NCBI GenBank assembly: GCA_019752045.1
Contig: JAIEMP010000011.1
Coordinates: 62,001 to 126,000 of the forward strand
DNA length: 64,000 bases
Direction: 5' to 3'
Source: Chitinophagaceae bacterium
GTDB taxonomy: Bacteria > Bacteroidota > Bacteroidia > Chitinophagales > Chitinophagaceae
The notes beneath the pieces are model-generated. The model did not search any database. It was not told the DNA's origin and was given only the letters and a program-made list of their open reading frames with translations. The translations under genes were made by a program, and so were the position numbers. Positions 45,417 through 55,145 of the stretch are shown in pieces (position 1 is the stretch's first letter; every line of letters begins with the position of its first letter).

Positions 45417-47678
45417 TTGAAATCAAGAGCCTTTAAGCATGTCCTCATGCTGTTGCTTGTGTGTTCTCAGGTGCAGCATGCAACTGCACAGATCAGTAAA
45501 ATTGATCAGCGGGTTGAATCTGTTTTAAAACGGATGACACTGGAAGAAAAGATCGGTCAAATGAACCAGTACAATGGCGACTGGGCAGCTACCGGTCCCA
45601 TTACAAAAGATGGTGATAAACAAAATCAGATCAGAAAAGGAATGGTGGGAAGTATGCTCAACGTTACCGGTGTAAATCATACCAGAACATTGCAGGAAAT
45701 TGCCATGCAGTCACGAATGAAAATTCCGTTGTTATTTGGTCAGGATGTGATACATGGTTACCGTACAACATTTCCCATTCCTTTAGCAGAAGCAGCAAGC
45801 TGGGATATAGAAGCCATTGAACGCAGTGCAAGAATAGCTGCTGTTGAAGTAGCTGCAGCTGGTATTCACTGGACCTTTGCACCCATGGTCGACATCAGCC
45901 GTGATCCACGCTGGGGAAGAGTTATGGAAGGTGCAGGTGAAGATCCTTATCTGGGAAGCATCATAGCAAAAGCAAGAGTAAAAGGTTTTCAGGGAAAAGG
46001 TTTTGGCAACACCGATGCAGTGATGGCTTGCGTAAAACATTTTGCAGCTTATGGTGCAGCAGTTGGCGGCCGTGATTATAATTCGGTTGATATGAGTATG
46101 CGTACACTGTACGAATTATATCTGCCACCATTTAAAGCAGCGCTTGATGCAGGTGCTGCAACATTCATGAATTCATTTAATGATCTCAACGGAATTCCTG
46201 CAACAGGAAATACTTTTTTACAACGTGACCTGCTGAAAAATAAATGGAAGTTTACAGGATTTATTGTGAGCGATTGGGGAAGTGTGGGCGAAATGATTAA
46301 CCATGGTTTTGCAAAAGATAATGCACATGCTGCCATGCTTGCTGCCAATGCAGGCAGTGATATGGATATGGAAAGCAGAAGCTATATTCAACACTTGGCA
46401 AGAATGGTGAAAGAAGGAAAAGTGAAGATGAGTGTAATTGATGATGCTGTACGCCGCATACTAAAAAAGAAATTTGAAATGGGTTTGTTTGATGATCCGT
46501 TTAAATTTTGTAATGAAGCAAGAGAAAAAGAACAATGGAACAATCCTGCACATTTATCTGCAGCAAGAGATATAGCAAAGAAGAGTATTGTGTTATTAAA
46601 AAATGAATCCCCTCTTGGGAGGGGTGCAGGGGTGGGTTTGTTGCCAATCAGCAAACAAACCAAAACCATTGCTGTCATTGGTCCATTTGCAAAAGCGGTG
46701 AAAGACAATTTAGGTTTCTGGAGTTACGACTGGGCCGATGATACAGCAAGAATAAAAACGTTGTGGAGTGGTATTCAAAAAAAATTAAGTGCCGACTCTA
46801 AGATGATTTATGCAAAAGGATGTGGTATTACAGATACAAGTAAGGCAGGTTTTAGTGAAGCGGTGAATGCAGCTATGAATGCCGATGTTGTTGTGGTAAC
46901 GGTTGGTGAAGAAAGAGCCATGAGTGGTGAAGCTAAAAGCCTCAGCAGCATTCAGTTGCCGGGTGTACAGGAAGAATTGATAAAAGCATTGATGGCAACA
47001 GGTAAACCGGTTGTGGTATTGATCAGTGCAGGTCGTCCATTGATTTTTAACTGGACGGCCGATCATGTACCTGCTATTCTTTATACCTGGTGGTTAGGTA
47101 CAGAAGCAGGCGATGCTATTGCTGATGTGTTGTTTGGAGATTTTAATCCATCGGGTAAATTACCCATGAGTTTTCCAAGAACAGAAGGACAGATTCCTGT
47201 TTACTATAATTATTACAATACAGGACGTCCGGCAAAAAATGAAAACGATCTCAACTATGTATCGGCTTATATTGATTTACCCAACAGTCCAAAATTTCCG
47301 TTTGGTTATGGGTTGAGTTATACAAGGTTTGAGTATGGACAACTGCAGCTCAACAAAACATCGTTAAAAGGCAATGAGCAATTGAAAGTAAGTGTTACTG
47401 TCAGCAACTCCGGACAATATGCAGGAGAAGAAGTAGTGCAATTGTACATCAGGGATATGGTGGGTTCGGTTGTAAGACCTGTGAAAGAATTAAAAGGCTT
47501 TCAAAAAATCATGCTGCAGGCAGGGGAAAGCAAAACAGTTTCATTCGTGATTACAACAAACGATCTCCGCTTTTATAATAATGAGTTGAAGTTTGACTGG
47601 GAAGCAGGAGAATTTGAAATCATGATTGGAGGAAATTCAAAAGATGTGAATGTTGAGAATGTAAGCTGGAGTAAATAA
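45417..47678 (+). CDS. bglX: Periplasmic GH3 beta-glucosidase with repeat insertion
   Basis: The full BglX architecture is present: signal peptide, TIM barrel with FGQDVIHGYRTTFPIPLA and nucleophile Asp286 (IVSDWGSVGEM), sandwich domain and Fn3 tail. The start is TTG at 45417; an ATG at 45447 would leave a truncated signal peptide. A short palindromic repeat at 46608-46638 adds an in-frame SPLGRGAGVG stretch at about residues 398-407, in the linker between the barrel and the sandwich; the paralogue at 30254 lacks it. It should release glucose from the GH16 products. Confidence 0.92.
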   Translation: MKSRAFKHVLMLLLVCSQVQHATAQISKIDQRVESVLKRMTLEEKIGQMNQYNGDWAATGPITKDGDKQNQIRKGMVGSMLNVTGVNHTRTLQEIAMQSRMKIPLLFGQDVIHGYRTTFPIPLAEAASWDIEAIERSARIAAVEVAAAGIHWTFAPMVDISRDPRWGRVMEGAGEDPYLGSIIAKARVKGFQGKGFGNTDAVMACVKHFAAYGAAVGGRDYNSVDMSMRTLYELYLPPFKAALDAGAATFMNSFNDLNGIPATGNTFLQRDLLKNKWKFTGFIVSDWGSVGEMINHGFAKDNAHAAMLAANAGSDMDMESRSYIQHLARMVKEGKVKMSVIDDAVRRILKKKFEMGLFDDPFKFCNEAREKEQWNNPAHLSAARDIAKKSIVLLKNESPLGRGAGVGLLPISKQTKTIAVIGPFAKAVKDNLGFWSYDWADDTARIKTLWSGIQKKLSADSKMIYAKGCGITDTSKAGFSEAVNAAMNADVVVVTVGEERAMSGEAKSLSSIQLPGVQEELIKALMATGKPVVVLISAGRPLIFNWTADHVPAILYTWWLGTEAGDAIADVLFGDFNPSGKLPMSFPRTEGQIPVYYNYYNTGRPAKNENDLNYVSAYIDLPNSPKFPFGYGLSYTRFEYGQLQLNKTSLKGNEQLKVSVTVSNSGQYAGEEVVQLYIRDMVGSVVRPVKELKGFQKIMLQAGESKTVSFVITTNDLRFYNNELKFDWEAGEFEIMIGGNSKDVNVENVSWSK
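46608..46638 (+). repeat. Palindromic repeat inside the GH3 coding sequence
   Basis: The sequence tcccctcttgggaggggtgc followed by aggggtgggtt matches the short repeat form at 56799-56826 and 57866-57897. It is translated in frame as part of the GH3 linker. Confidence 0.8.
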
Positions 47679-47700
47679 ATAAATTAAAAAACTTTATATA

Positions 47701-47772
47701 GCCGGTAAGACGGGAAGTAGGGGAGAATACATTATTGTACTTCTTTTATTTCCGTCTTCCCGGCATTTTTTT
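47701..47772. terminator. Large terminator hairpin between convergent genes
   Basis: The arms gccggtaagacgg and ccgtcttcccggc pair almost perfectly, with a further inner gaagta/tacttc pairing, and a run of seven T follows. It lies between the GH3 gene and the convergent acylase gene, and ends the susCD-GH16-GH3 transcript. Confidence 0.85.
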
Positions 47773-47780
47773 AGAACTAA

Positions 47781-49838
47781 TTATTCTCCCGGATGATAAA
47801 CCCGTTCAGCATTTTTATACACTTCTTCTTTATTGAGCGTCATCTTTTTTGTTTTCTGTTGTAAATACATTTCCACCTGATCATCAAAATGTTTGTTGCC
47901 CGGCTTTGCTGAGGCACCATACATATTTACGGTTTCAATTTGCGGCAAGGTATTTTTTTGAAAACGGATAAACATGATCAATCCGTCACCACCAACAGAT
48001 TTTAATTTGCCGTCTTTATAAGGAGCGGTCCATTGTGGAGAGAGCAAATCAGGAAAGCCCCAGAGCGGCCATTCTTTATTTCCACGCACCAGTTTTTGAA
48101 GATCGCCCAAAGTAAGATCAGTTGTGTTGAAATGCTTTATCATATAATCATGTGCATAGGCATAGGTTTCAACAGCCTCATTTTTGGTAATACTTCGTGG
48201 CGCCTGCATACTTAGTTTTTTGGAAAGATGCAGATAGCTCAGCAGAAATACAGCAGCACCTTTGCTGTCGGCGGTTCCTTTTTTATCCCATGCTTTTAAA
48301 TGTTTAATGACTGTTGCAAATTGCGGATAATCAGTTTCATTCAACAGAAACATCGTATCAATATTGTGCGGATATCGAAGTGTTGCGGGCAGTTGCTTAT
48401 CGAATTTGATTTGTTTGAAGCTTGTGTAATCTAATTTTGCAGTGGGCATTTGTTCCACCACTCGCATGCTGCGGTTGTTATGCCAGGTTTCCCAACCATC
48501 AGCAGCAGGAAATTGATTGGCATTTAAATTATCTGCAGCAGCTGTTGCAAAAAAGGGAGAATGATTGGTGTTGAACAGATAGCCGCTTTTTGGATTTACA
48601 TATTGAGGCAGTTCACTGAACTTGCGAAAGCCTGTCCACAATGTTTGGGATGTATTGCCCGCTACAGTTGATTTCCAATTGTATTTAGGCGAAGGGTTAC
48701 GCACAGGCACCAATCCATTGTTTACATAAAAGATGGTGTCGTATTTATCTGCATAGGTAATATTAAACATGGATAAACGCTGATCTTTAATGGCCGCATA
48801 AAACTCGGTAAAGTTTTTTGCTTTATCCATTGCATACCATTGTTCTAAAGCACGGATGTCCATATTGGCTCCAAGACGAATGGAAAAATAACCTTGCTTA
48901 TTTTTCATGGTGGCTCCATACTTACTCCAATACACTTTCCGCTTAACGCCAACCGGAATTCCTTTAATGCGAAGTGTAATGGTTTTTTCTTCTAACTCAA
49001 TCCATTCGCCGTCAAACTTATATTGCTTTTCATTTGCCGGATTCATTTCCAATTGAAACACATCTACACGATCTACATAATTCACCGTATGCGCCCAGCC
49101 AAGGTTTTCATTTACACCATGCAGAATGCAAGGGCCACCTGCCAGTAATCCACCATGTACATTCAATCCTTCTTCGCTGTTAATATGTGCTTCGTAAAAA
49201 GCTTGTGAGCCTGTGTTGGGCTGGTGTGCATTAATTAACAGAAATGCTTCACCTGTGTTTGTTTTGGTTGGATGCACAGCTATTGCATTACTTCCTTTCT
49301 TGTTTAACTCCGGATCGGTTTCAATTGCATTGTTGAAAATGCCCATCAGTGCTTTATCGGCGCCGTTAAAAACAGTAAGTGCAAGAACAGATGAAGAGAT
49401 GTATTCTTTTGTTGTAATGGGGAATATTTTTTTGTGCAGCACTTCATTGGGATGTGCTTTTGCATAAGCGTTGATACCCTGCACATAACCATCAATCAAT
49501 TGTAGAAAAGCAGGAGAGAGGGTGTTCCATTTCTCTTCGGTAATTTCCTTGCAACGAAAAAGTGCGAATGCATAATCACCTGCAGCACCTGCTTTGCCCT
49601 GCACACGGCCCATCAATCCTTTGGCAGGGAGAATAATATCCTGCAGGCTTTTAAAATCATCTTCTGCATGTGCCCATGCCAGGCCATACGCAACTTCAGC
49701 ATCTGTTTTGGCAAAGATGTGCGGTACACCAAAACTGTCACGCACAATTTCAATTTTAGCAGGATCAATTGTTGATTGTGCAGACGCATTAAATGATAAA
49801 AGAAATGTCAGCAAAAAGAGGTGAATCATTATTTTCAT
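47781..49838 (-). CDS. Penicillin-acylase-family (S45) Ntn hydrolase
   Basis: A signal peptide (IMIHLFLLTFLLSFNASAQ) is followed by the alpha-chain start IEIVRDSFGVPHIFAKTDAEVAYGLAWAHAEDDF. The likely self-cleavage site is G-S in KKGSNAIAVHPTKT near residue 184, leaving Ser as the N-terminal nucleophile of the beta chain. FLLINAHQPNTG and NLGWAHTVNYVDRVDVF are also family-typical. The 685-residue precursor is of aculeacin/acyl-homoserine-lactone acylase type. It probably hydrolyses an amide such as an N-acyl group; the substrate is unknown. Confidence 0.88.
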   Translation of the reverse strand: MKIMIHLFLLTFLLSFNASAQSTIDPAKIEIVRDSFGVPHIFAKTDAEVAYGLAWAHAEDDFKSLQDIILPAKGLMGRVQGKAGAAGDYAFALFRCKEITEEKWNTLSPAFLQLIDGYVQGINAYAKAHPNEVLHKKIFPITTKEYISSSVLALTVFNGADKALMGIFNNAIETDPELNKKGSNAIAVHPTKTNTGEAFLLINAHQPNTGSQAFYEAHINSEEGLNVHGGLLAGGPCILHGVNENLGWAHTVNYVDRVDVFQLEMNPANEKQYKFDGEWIELEEKTITLRIKGIPVGVKRKVYWSKYGATMKNKQGYFSIRLGANMDIRALEQWYAMDKAKNFTEFYAAIKDQRLSMFNITYADKYDTIFYVNNGLVPVRNPSPKYNWKSTVAGNTSQTLWTGFRKFSELPQYVNPKSGYLFNTNHSPFFATAAADNLNANQFPAADGWETWHNNRSMRVVEQMPTAKLDYTSFKQIKFDKQLPATLRYPHNIDTMFLLNETDYPQFATVIKHLKAWDKKGTADSKGAAVFLLSYLHLSKKLSMQAPRSITKNEAVETYAYAHDYMIKHFNTTDLTLGDLQKLVRGNKEWPLWGFPDLLSPQWTAPYKDGKLKSVGGDGLIMFIRFQKNTLPQIETVNMYGASAKPGNKHFDDQVEMYLQQKTKKMTLNKEEVYKNAERVYHPGE

Positions 49839-49865
49839 CGTGTAACAACTTTTATATAGCAGAGT

Positions 49866-51407
49866 TTATTTTTTCTGTTTAAATTTTTCATGAATAATAT
49901 CCTGTACCCTGATATTTTCAATTTTACTTTCCAGCCAGCTGATAACATCTAAATACACAAAAGCCCTTGTTTCAAAACGGTTGCCTTCGAATTGTTTTAT
50001 TCGTTGTAAAAGCTTTTCAAAGGCGGGCTTAAGCTGTTGCGGGTGCAATTTAAATGACTGGCGCAAAAACCTGAACATTTCTTCTTCCACTGCACTCAGG
50101 TTTTTCATATTACCCATAAAGCGGTAAACCGATTTAATTAAATATTCCAGTAAATCAAAATTACCCAGTTCATAATGTGCAATCAGGTGCAACAGACGGG
50201 CATAGCATTGCAGATCGGTCCGCAGATCCACTTTCCAGTTAATAATTTTATTGAGGTACTCAATGGCTTTTTCATTATCACCGCTTCCAAAATACAAACA
50301 GGCAATTTTGTAGTAGAAAGTAAGCACACGGTGGCGGTCTATAAACAATTCATACTCTTCCAGTTTCTCTTCGATATGCGGCACCAGTTGCAGCCCTTTT
50401 GTAAAAGTACCTTCCAGAAAATGCTGATTAATTTTTGCGAGGTAGAGATACATAAAACAAAGAATGCGGTAGTTGTCGTTTTGCTTTACCACTTTTCTGT
50501 GTGTAAATTTTTCAAAGCGATCAATGGATTCAATTAATTTTTTTTCCTGCTGCACATCAAAATGAGCACTCATTAAATTGTGCATACCTTTTATATAGTG
50601 TGCAGTTTCTGCCTCCATCATTGCCGGGTATTTTGTATACAGATCAACCCATTTCTGTGCATAGCGGTAATACAGCAGATAGTCCTGCCGTATAAATGAA
50701 ACCCAGCATTGCGATTGATAGAGGTAGAGCTGCTCATAAAAACCGGTTGGTTTTTCTGCACTTGATGGCAAGCGGCTTTCAAAAAAATGTTTTACTTCAT
50801 TACCTTCTTTCTCATTCCGTGCAACCCCGTTTTTTATGTACCAGCTGTATAACTGAAGTGATAAATTGGAAAGCTGCGAGATGGTGCTCAACTGTTGTTC
50901 TACCGTATCTGATTCACGGGCAAGTTGTTCAGCCCTGTTTTGCATACTTCGTGTAATATATAAGGCCTCAATCTTTTTTTCAAAAAACAGGATTTGCTGC
51001 AGATAAGTAATTTGTTCAAACTGCTTGGCCTGTTCTTTCATTTTATCCAGCACTTTAAGTGTTTGCAGATACAGCCCTTTATTGTACAGGATCCGTGCAA
51101 AATCCATCTGTTCATTGAGCTGAATAGTTATATTATCTTCCTGTTTAATTAAACGCAGACTCTGAAGAATGGATTTATACAAATGCGCCTTTAAATTACT
51201 CAGTTGCTGTTTGGCGATCTCTTTGTTTTTGCGGAGCAAAAGGGCCTCATCATATACTTCCATCTTATCCATCGCATCAAAAAGCTGAATGATCTTGAGA
51301 TTGGAATCGGCTGAATTTCGTTTCACATAGAGCTTGAAATTGCGTTTCTCACTCTTTTCCAGCGATTTTATCAGTTGAAATGTTGTATCGGTCGATCGGT
51401 TGGGCAT
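49866..51407 (-). CDS. Helical (TPR-like) protein of unknown function
   Basis: A 513-residue cytosolic protein with no signal peptide. It is predicted to be almost all helical, with TPR-like pairs (ACLYFGSGDNEKAIEYLNKIINWKVD) and charged coiled-coil stretches (FDAMDKMEVYDEALLLRKNKEIAKQQL). I recognise the general type only as a conserved Bacteroidota hypothetical. It is divergent from leuA and probably unrelated to it. No enzymatic motif is visible. Confidence 0.75.
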   Translation of the reverse strand: MPNRSTDTTFQLIKSLEKSEKRNFKLYVKRNSADSNLKIIQLFDAMDKMEVYDEALLLRKNKEIAKQQLSNLKAHLYKSILQSLRLIKQEDNITIQLNEQMDFARILYNKGLYLQTLKVLDKMKEQAKQFEQITYLQQILFFEKKIEALYITRSMQNRAEQLARESDTVEQQLSTISQLSNLSLQLYSWYIKNGVARNEKEGNEVKHFFESRLPSSAEKPTGFYEQLYLYQSQCWVSFIRQDYLLYYRYAQKWVDLYTKYPAMMEAETAHYIKGMHNLMSAHFDVQQEKKLIESIDRFEKFTHRKVVKQNDNYRILCFMYLYLAKINQHFLEGTFTKGLQLVPHIEEKLEEYELFIDRHRVLTFYYKIACLYFGSGDNEKAIEYLNKIINWKVDLRTDLQCYARLLHLIAHYELGNFDLLEYLIKSVYRFMGNMKNLSAVEEEMFRFLRQSFKLHPQQLKPAFEKLLQRIKQFEGNRFETRAFVYLDVISWLESKIENIRVQDIIHEKFKQKK

Positions 51408-51492
51408 CGTAATTCGGTTCTTCTAAAATCCTTTACTGACAGGGGTTTTCGAAATAATGGGCACATTTATCTGTCGTAAAATACATGAAATA

Positions 51493-51500
51493 TAGGTTTG
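51493..51500 (+). promoter_or_regulatory. Putative leuA promoter -7 box
   Basis: TAGGTTTG is a perfect TAnnTTTG box 108 bases before the leuA start. It would start a transcript near 51507, giving a leader of about 100 nt that includes the hairpin at 51532-51590. No strong -33 TTTG was found. Confidence 0.5.
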
Positions 51501-51531
51501 CAGGCCCCTTCTAACTGAAATAATTTTATCC

Positions 51532-51590
51532 TGCAGGTTCATTGCTTCAATCCGGTGAATGAAATGAAGTGATACAACCTGCATTTTTTT
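51532..51590 (+). terminator. Terminator-like hairpin in the leuA leader
   Basis: The arms tgcaggtt (51532-51539) and aacctgca (51576-51583) pair perfectly, and an inner stem attgcttca/tgaagtgat adds nine pairs including two G-T wobbles. Seven T follow at once (51584-51590), ending 18 bases before the leuA ATG. Because the upstream gene is divergent, a plus-strand terminator here can only act on the leuA transcript itself, so this is a candidate attenuator. No leucine-rich leader ORF was found. Confidence 0.6.
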
Positions 51591-51608
51591 ACCTTTTTAA
51601 AGTTTCAT

Positions 51609-52769
51609 ATGGCACACAAACAAGTGTTCATTTTTGATACCACACTCAGAGACGGTGAGCAGGTTCCGGGTTGTAAATTAAACACAACCGAAAAAGTTGA
51701 GCTTGCATTAAAATTAGAAGCGTTGGGTGTTGATATTATTGAAGCGGGGTTTCCCATTTCCAGTCCGGGCGACTTTGAAAGTGTAAATCAAATTTCAAAA
51801 GTAATTAAGAACGCTACGGTATGCGGATTAACCCGTGCAGTACAAAAAGATATTGAAGTAGCGGCTGAAGCGTTGAAGCCTGCTGTTCGTCCACGTATCC
51901 ATACCGGTATCGGAGCGTCTGACAATCACATCAAATACAAATTCAATTCTACCAGAGAAGAAATACTTAAACGTGCCGTTAATGCTGTAAAGCTTGCCCG
52001 TAATTATGTACCCGACGTTGAGTTTTATGCCGAAGATGCAGGTCGTGCAGACCTGCAGTTTTTGGCACAATTGACAGAAGCAGTGATTGCTGCCGGTGCA
52101 ACGGTAGTAAACATCCCCGACACAACCGGTTTTTGTTTGCCGCATCAGTATGCAGAAAAGATGGCTTACTTAATGAACAATGTCAGCAATATCGATCAAG
52201 CAATTCTTTCCTGCCATTGTCATAACGATCTTGGTTTAGCAACAGCTAATTCTATTGCAGGTGCCATTGCAGGGGCCAGACAAATTGAATGTACCATCAA
52301 TGGTATTGGTGAGCGTGCAGGTAATACTTCGTTGGAAGAAGTGGTGATGACGATTCGTAAACACCCCGAACTCGAGTTGTTTACAAATGTAGACCCCAAA
52401 CAACTGTTGCCGATGAGTCGTTTGGTAAGCGAAACCATGCGGATGGTGGTGCAGCCAAACAAAGCTGTTGTAGGCGATAATGCATTCTCTCATTCATCAG
52501 GTATTCATCAGGATGGATTTTTGAAAGAAGCAACCACCTACGAAATTATTGCACCGGAAGAAGTGGGTGCCGATACATCGAAGATTGTACTAACGGCAAG
52601 GAGTGGTCGCAGTGCATTAGCGTATCGTTTCAAAAATCTCGGTTACAGTTTCGATCGTAACCAGGTAGATGAATTGTATGAGCGTTTTCTTACACTTGCT
52701 GATTCAAAGAAAGAAGTGGAAGACGCCGATTTAAAAACATTAGCAGAACAAATTGCAGTAACAGCTTAA
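51609..52769 (+). CDS. leuA: 2-isopropylmalate synthase (short form)
   Basis: The enzyme condenses acetyl-CoA with 2-oxoisovalerate, the first step of leucine synthesis. The HMGL-like TIM barrel shows [12 protein letters not shown] at residues 10-21, the metal-binding HCHNDLGLA near residue 200 and [14 protein letters not shown] near 236. At 386 residues it ends soon after the linker subdomain and lacks the C-terminal LeuA regulatory dimer domain of the long (about 520-residue) form, so leucine feedback is probably weak or absent. A related homocitrate/citramalate-type synthase is possible, but the leuCDB context supports LeuA. Confidence 0.9.
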   Translation: MAHKQVFIFDTTLRDGEQVPGCKLNTTEKVELALKLEALGVDIIEAGFPISSPGDFESVNQISKVIKNATVCGLTRAVQKDIEVAAEALKPAVRPRIHTGIGASDNHIKYKFNSTREEILKRAVNAVKLARNYVPDVEFYAEDAGRADLQFLAQLTEAVIAAGATVVNIPDTTGFCLPHQYAEKMAYLMNNVSNIDQAILSCHCHNDLGLATANSIAGAIAGARQIECTINGIGERAGNTSLEEVVMTIRKHPELELFTNVDPKQLLPMSRLVSETMRMVVQPNKAVVGDNAFSHSSGIHQDGFLKEATTYEIIAPEEVGADTSKIVLTARSGRSALAYRFKNLGYSFDRNQVDELYERFLTLADSKKEVEDADLKTLAEQIAVTA

Positions 52770-52781
52770 AGCAAGTTGGTT

Positions 52782-52922
52782 ATCCCCTCCTTGGAGGGGC
52801 ATCGGAGTTTTACACTAACAGATAAATCGAAAGGGGTGCCTGCCCGACTAATTCATTCAGGCGGGGGTTTGATGAATAGCATTACTGAACGTACAAGTGA
52901 GTGACACAACAACAGTACAATA
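52782..52922 (+). repeat. Composite palindromic repeat in the leuA-leuC spacer
   Basis: The palindrome tcccctccttggagggg (52783-52799) is followed by gcctgcccg..caggcggggg, which resembles 15029-15055, and then by the module gatgaatag..gtgagtgacacaac (52871-52912). It is a diverged copy of the composite repeat and fills nearly the whole spacer. Confidence 0.75.
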
Positions 52923-52955
52923 GAAAATCAAAAGTTCGAAACAAAAAAGTAAAAA

Positions 52956-54356
52956 GTGGGAAAATCATTATTTGAAAAAATCTGGGAACGTCACGTAGTG
53001 AAAACGATTGAAGGCGGTCCATCTGTTTTATACATCGACACACATTTTATTCACGAAGTAACCAGCCCGCAGGCATTTAACGGGTTGAATAAAAGAGGTA
53101 TCAACGTTTTTCGTCCGAAACAAACTGTTGCAACGGCCGATCATAATGTACCAACACTCAATCAACACTTACCTATTAAAGAAGAGTTGAGTCGTAAGCA
53201 AGTGGAAGCGTTGATTAAGAATTGTGATGAGCATGGAGTGGAGTTATATGGGTTGGGACATCCGTACCAAGGCATTGTGCATGTAATTGGTCCGGAGTTA
53301 GGTATTACACAGCCGGGCGCAACGATTGTTTGTGGTGATAGTCATACATCAACGCATGGTGCGTTTGGTGCCATTGCATTTGGTATTGGTACCAGCGAAG
53401 TAGAAATGGTATTGAGTACGCAATGTTTGCTGCAGAGTAAACCCAAACTGATGCGCATTAATGTGGAAGGTGAATTAAATAAAGGTGTGGTTTCAAAAGA
53501 TATTGTGTTATACATCCTTTCTAAAATTTCTGCCAGTGGTGCTACGGGTTATGCTGTTGAGTTTGCCGGTTCTGCCATCCGTTCTTTGAGCATGGAAGCA
53601 CGGATGACCATTTGTAACATGAGTATTGAAATGGGCGGACGTTGTGGCTTGATTGCTCCTGATGAAACAACCTTCAACTATATAAAAGGAAGAACGTTTG
53701 CTCCGTCGGGTGAAGAATGGGATAAAGCATTGGCGCATTGGAAAACATTTTTCAGCGATGCGGATGCAATATTCGATAAAGAAATAAATATCAATGCAGC
53801 TGCTATTGAACCGATGATCACGTACGGAACAAATCCGGGTATGGGCATCAGTGTAAATGAAACAATACCAACTGCTGCAACGATAAATGAAAATGATCAA
53901 TCGGGTTTAAGCAAATCACTTGCTTATATGGGCTTGCAGGAAGGCACAGCAATTAAAGGACAAAAAGTGGACTATGTTTTCATCGGCAGTTGCACCAACA
54001 GCCGCATCGAAGATCTGCGCATGGTTGCATCATTTGTAAAAGGAAAGAAGAAAGCCGATGATGTGGAAGTATGGATCGTTCCGGGAAGTAAACAAGTTGA
54101 AGCTCAAGCGAAAGCTGAAGGCATTGATAAAGTATTTGAAGAAGCAGGATTTGTGTTACGTCAGCCGGGTTGCAGTGCTTGTCTTGGTATGAATGAAGAT
54201 AAAATTCCTGCAGGTAAATATTGCATCTCTACTTCCAACAGAAATTTTGAAGGAAGACAAGGTGCGGGTGCAAGAACATTGCTGGCGAGTCCGTTAACGG
54301 CAGCTGTTGCAGCGATTACGGGGAAGGTGGGGGATGTGAGAGAGTGGCCCCTCTAA
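52956..54356 (+). CDS. leuC: 3-isopropylmalate dehydratase, large subunit
   Basis: The aconitase-family subunit binds a [4Fe-4S] cluster through cysteines in [12 protein letters not shown] (near residue 345) and [12 protein letters not shown] (near residue 407). It isomerises 2- to 3-isopropylmalate with LeuD. At 466 residues it has normal length. Translation starts at GTG (52956), since the next ATGs are internal and [15 protein letters not shown] is the expected N-terminus. The last residues and the stop codon (WPL-stop) lie in the head of a repeat element. Confidence 0.95.
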   Translation: MGKSLFEKIWERHVVKTIEGGPSVLYIDTHFIHEVTSPQAFNGLNKRGINVFRPKQTVATADHNVPTLNQHLPIKEELSRKQVEALIKNCDEHGVELYGLGHPYQGIVHVIGPELGITQPGATIVCGDSHTSTHGAFGAIAFGIGTSEVEMVLSTQCLLQSKPKLMRINVEGELNKGVVSKDIVLYILSKISASGATGYAVEFAGSAIRSLSMEARMTICNMSIEMGGRCGLIAPDETTFNYIKGRTFAPSGEEWDKALAHWKTFFSDADAIFDKEININAAAIEPMITYGTNPGMGISVNETIPTAATINENDQSGLSKSLAYMGLQEGTAIKGQKVDYVFIGSCTNSRIEDLRMVASFVKGKKKADDVEVWIVPGSKQVEAQAKAEGIDKVFEEAGFVLRQPGCSACLGMNEDKIPAGKYCISTSNRNFEGRQGAGARTLLASPLTAAVAAITGKVGDVREWPL

Positions 54357-54522
54357 ATCTCCCCGAAGGGGAGACTTCGCTACGCACATGCTTGCTTTTT
54401 TAAAGTGATCGATAAAATTTAAAATACTGTTTGATAAAATGATTTTTAAAAATAAAAAAAGATTTCCCGAAAAACTGGGGCCTTGCAGTGATGGTCCCGT
54501 TTCGACGGGATCGGAAGGGGGC
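54346..54522 (+). repeat. REPIN-like element in the leuC-leuD spacer
   Basis: The head ggcccctctaaatctccccg (54346, core ctccccgaaggggag) contains the leuC stop codon and continues into acgcacatgcttgctt. A more diverged tail (ggtcccgtttcgacgggatc, then ggaagggggc) ends at 54522, eight bases before the leuD start. Confidence 0.8.
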
Positions 54523-54530
54523 TTTAAATT

Positions 54531-55145
54531 ATGAGTAAAGCATTTACAACAATAACAAGCCGGTTTGTTCCACTCAACATGGAGAATGTTGATACGGATC
54601 AGATCATCCCTGCACGATTTTTAAAAGCAACAACAAGAGATGGGTTTGGTAAAAATCTGTTTCGTGACTGGCGTTATGAAAATGATGATGAAACAAAACC
54701 CAAAGCAGATTTTGTATTGAATCAACCGCAATACAGTGGTGAAATTTTAGTTGCTGCGAAAAACTTCGGTTGTGGCTCTTCACGTGAACATGCTGCATGG
54801 TCTATCCAGGATTATGGTTTCAATGTAGTAGTGAGCAGTTTCTTTGCAGATATATTCAAGAACAATGCATTGAATAACGGAGTGTTGCCAGTAACAGTTT
54901 CGGATTTTTTTTTAGAAAAAATATTTGCTGCATCTCGTGTAAATCCAAATGCTGAATTAGAAATCAACCTACAGGAGCAAACGATTAAATTATTAGGGTC
55001 TGAAGCCCCTCCTTCGGAGGGGTTTGGGGAGGTATTCGAGATCAATGCATATAAGAAAACATGCATGATCAACGGGTATGATGATATTGATTATTTGCTG
55101 AGTATAAAAGAAGATATCATCAATTATGAAAACTCGGCCCCCTAA
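54531..55145 (+). CDS. leuD: 3-isopropylmalate dehydratase, small subunit
   Basis: The swivelling domain of the dehydratase is recognisable from [14 protein letters not shown] near residue 21 and [20 protein letters not shown] near 83. It completes the active site with LeuC. At 204 residues it is normal except for an inserted [10 protein letters not shown] stretch at about residues 158-167, encoded by a palindromic repeat between the last beta strand and [14 protein letters not shown]. The stop codon lies in a second repeat. Activity is probably retained because the insert is in a surface loop. Confidence 0.93.
   Translation: MSKAFTTITSRFVPLNMENVDTDQIIPARFLKATTRDGFGKNLFRDWRYENDDETKPKADFVLNQPQYSGEILVAAKNFGCGSSREHAAWSIQDYGFNVVVSSFFADIFKNNALNNGVLPVTVSDFFLEKIFAASRVNPNAELEINLQEQTIKLLGSEAPPSEGFGEVFEINAYKKTCMINGYDDIDYLLSIKEDIINYENSAP
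55004..55032 (+). repeat. Palindromic repeat inside leuD
   Basis: The core cccctccttcggagggg followed by tttggggaggt is the short form of the repeat, translated in frame as [10 protein letters not shown]. It equals an inverted-end unit of the full elements. Confidence 0.85.

Noticed and set aside
51485-51514. Mini-ORF MKYRFAGPF as a leuA leader peptide
   Set aside because: It contains no leucine codon and overlaps the predicted promoter, so it cannot sense leucine in the usual way.
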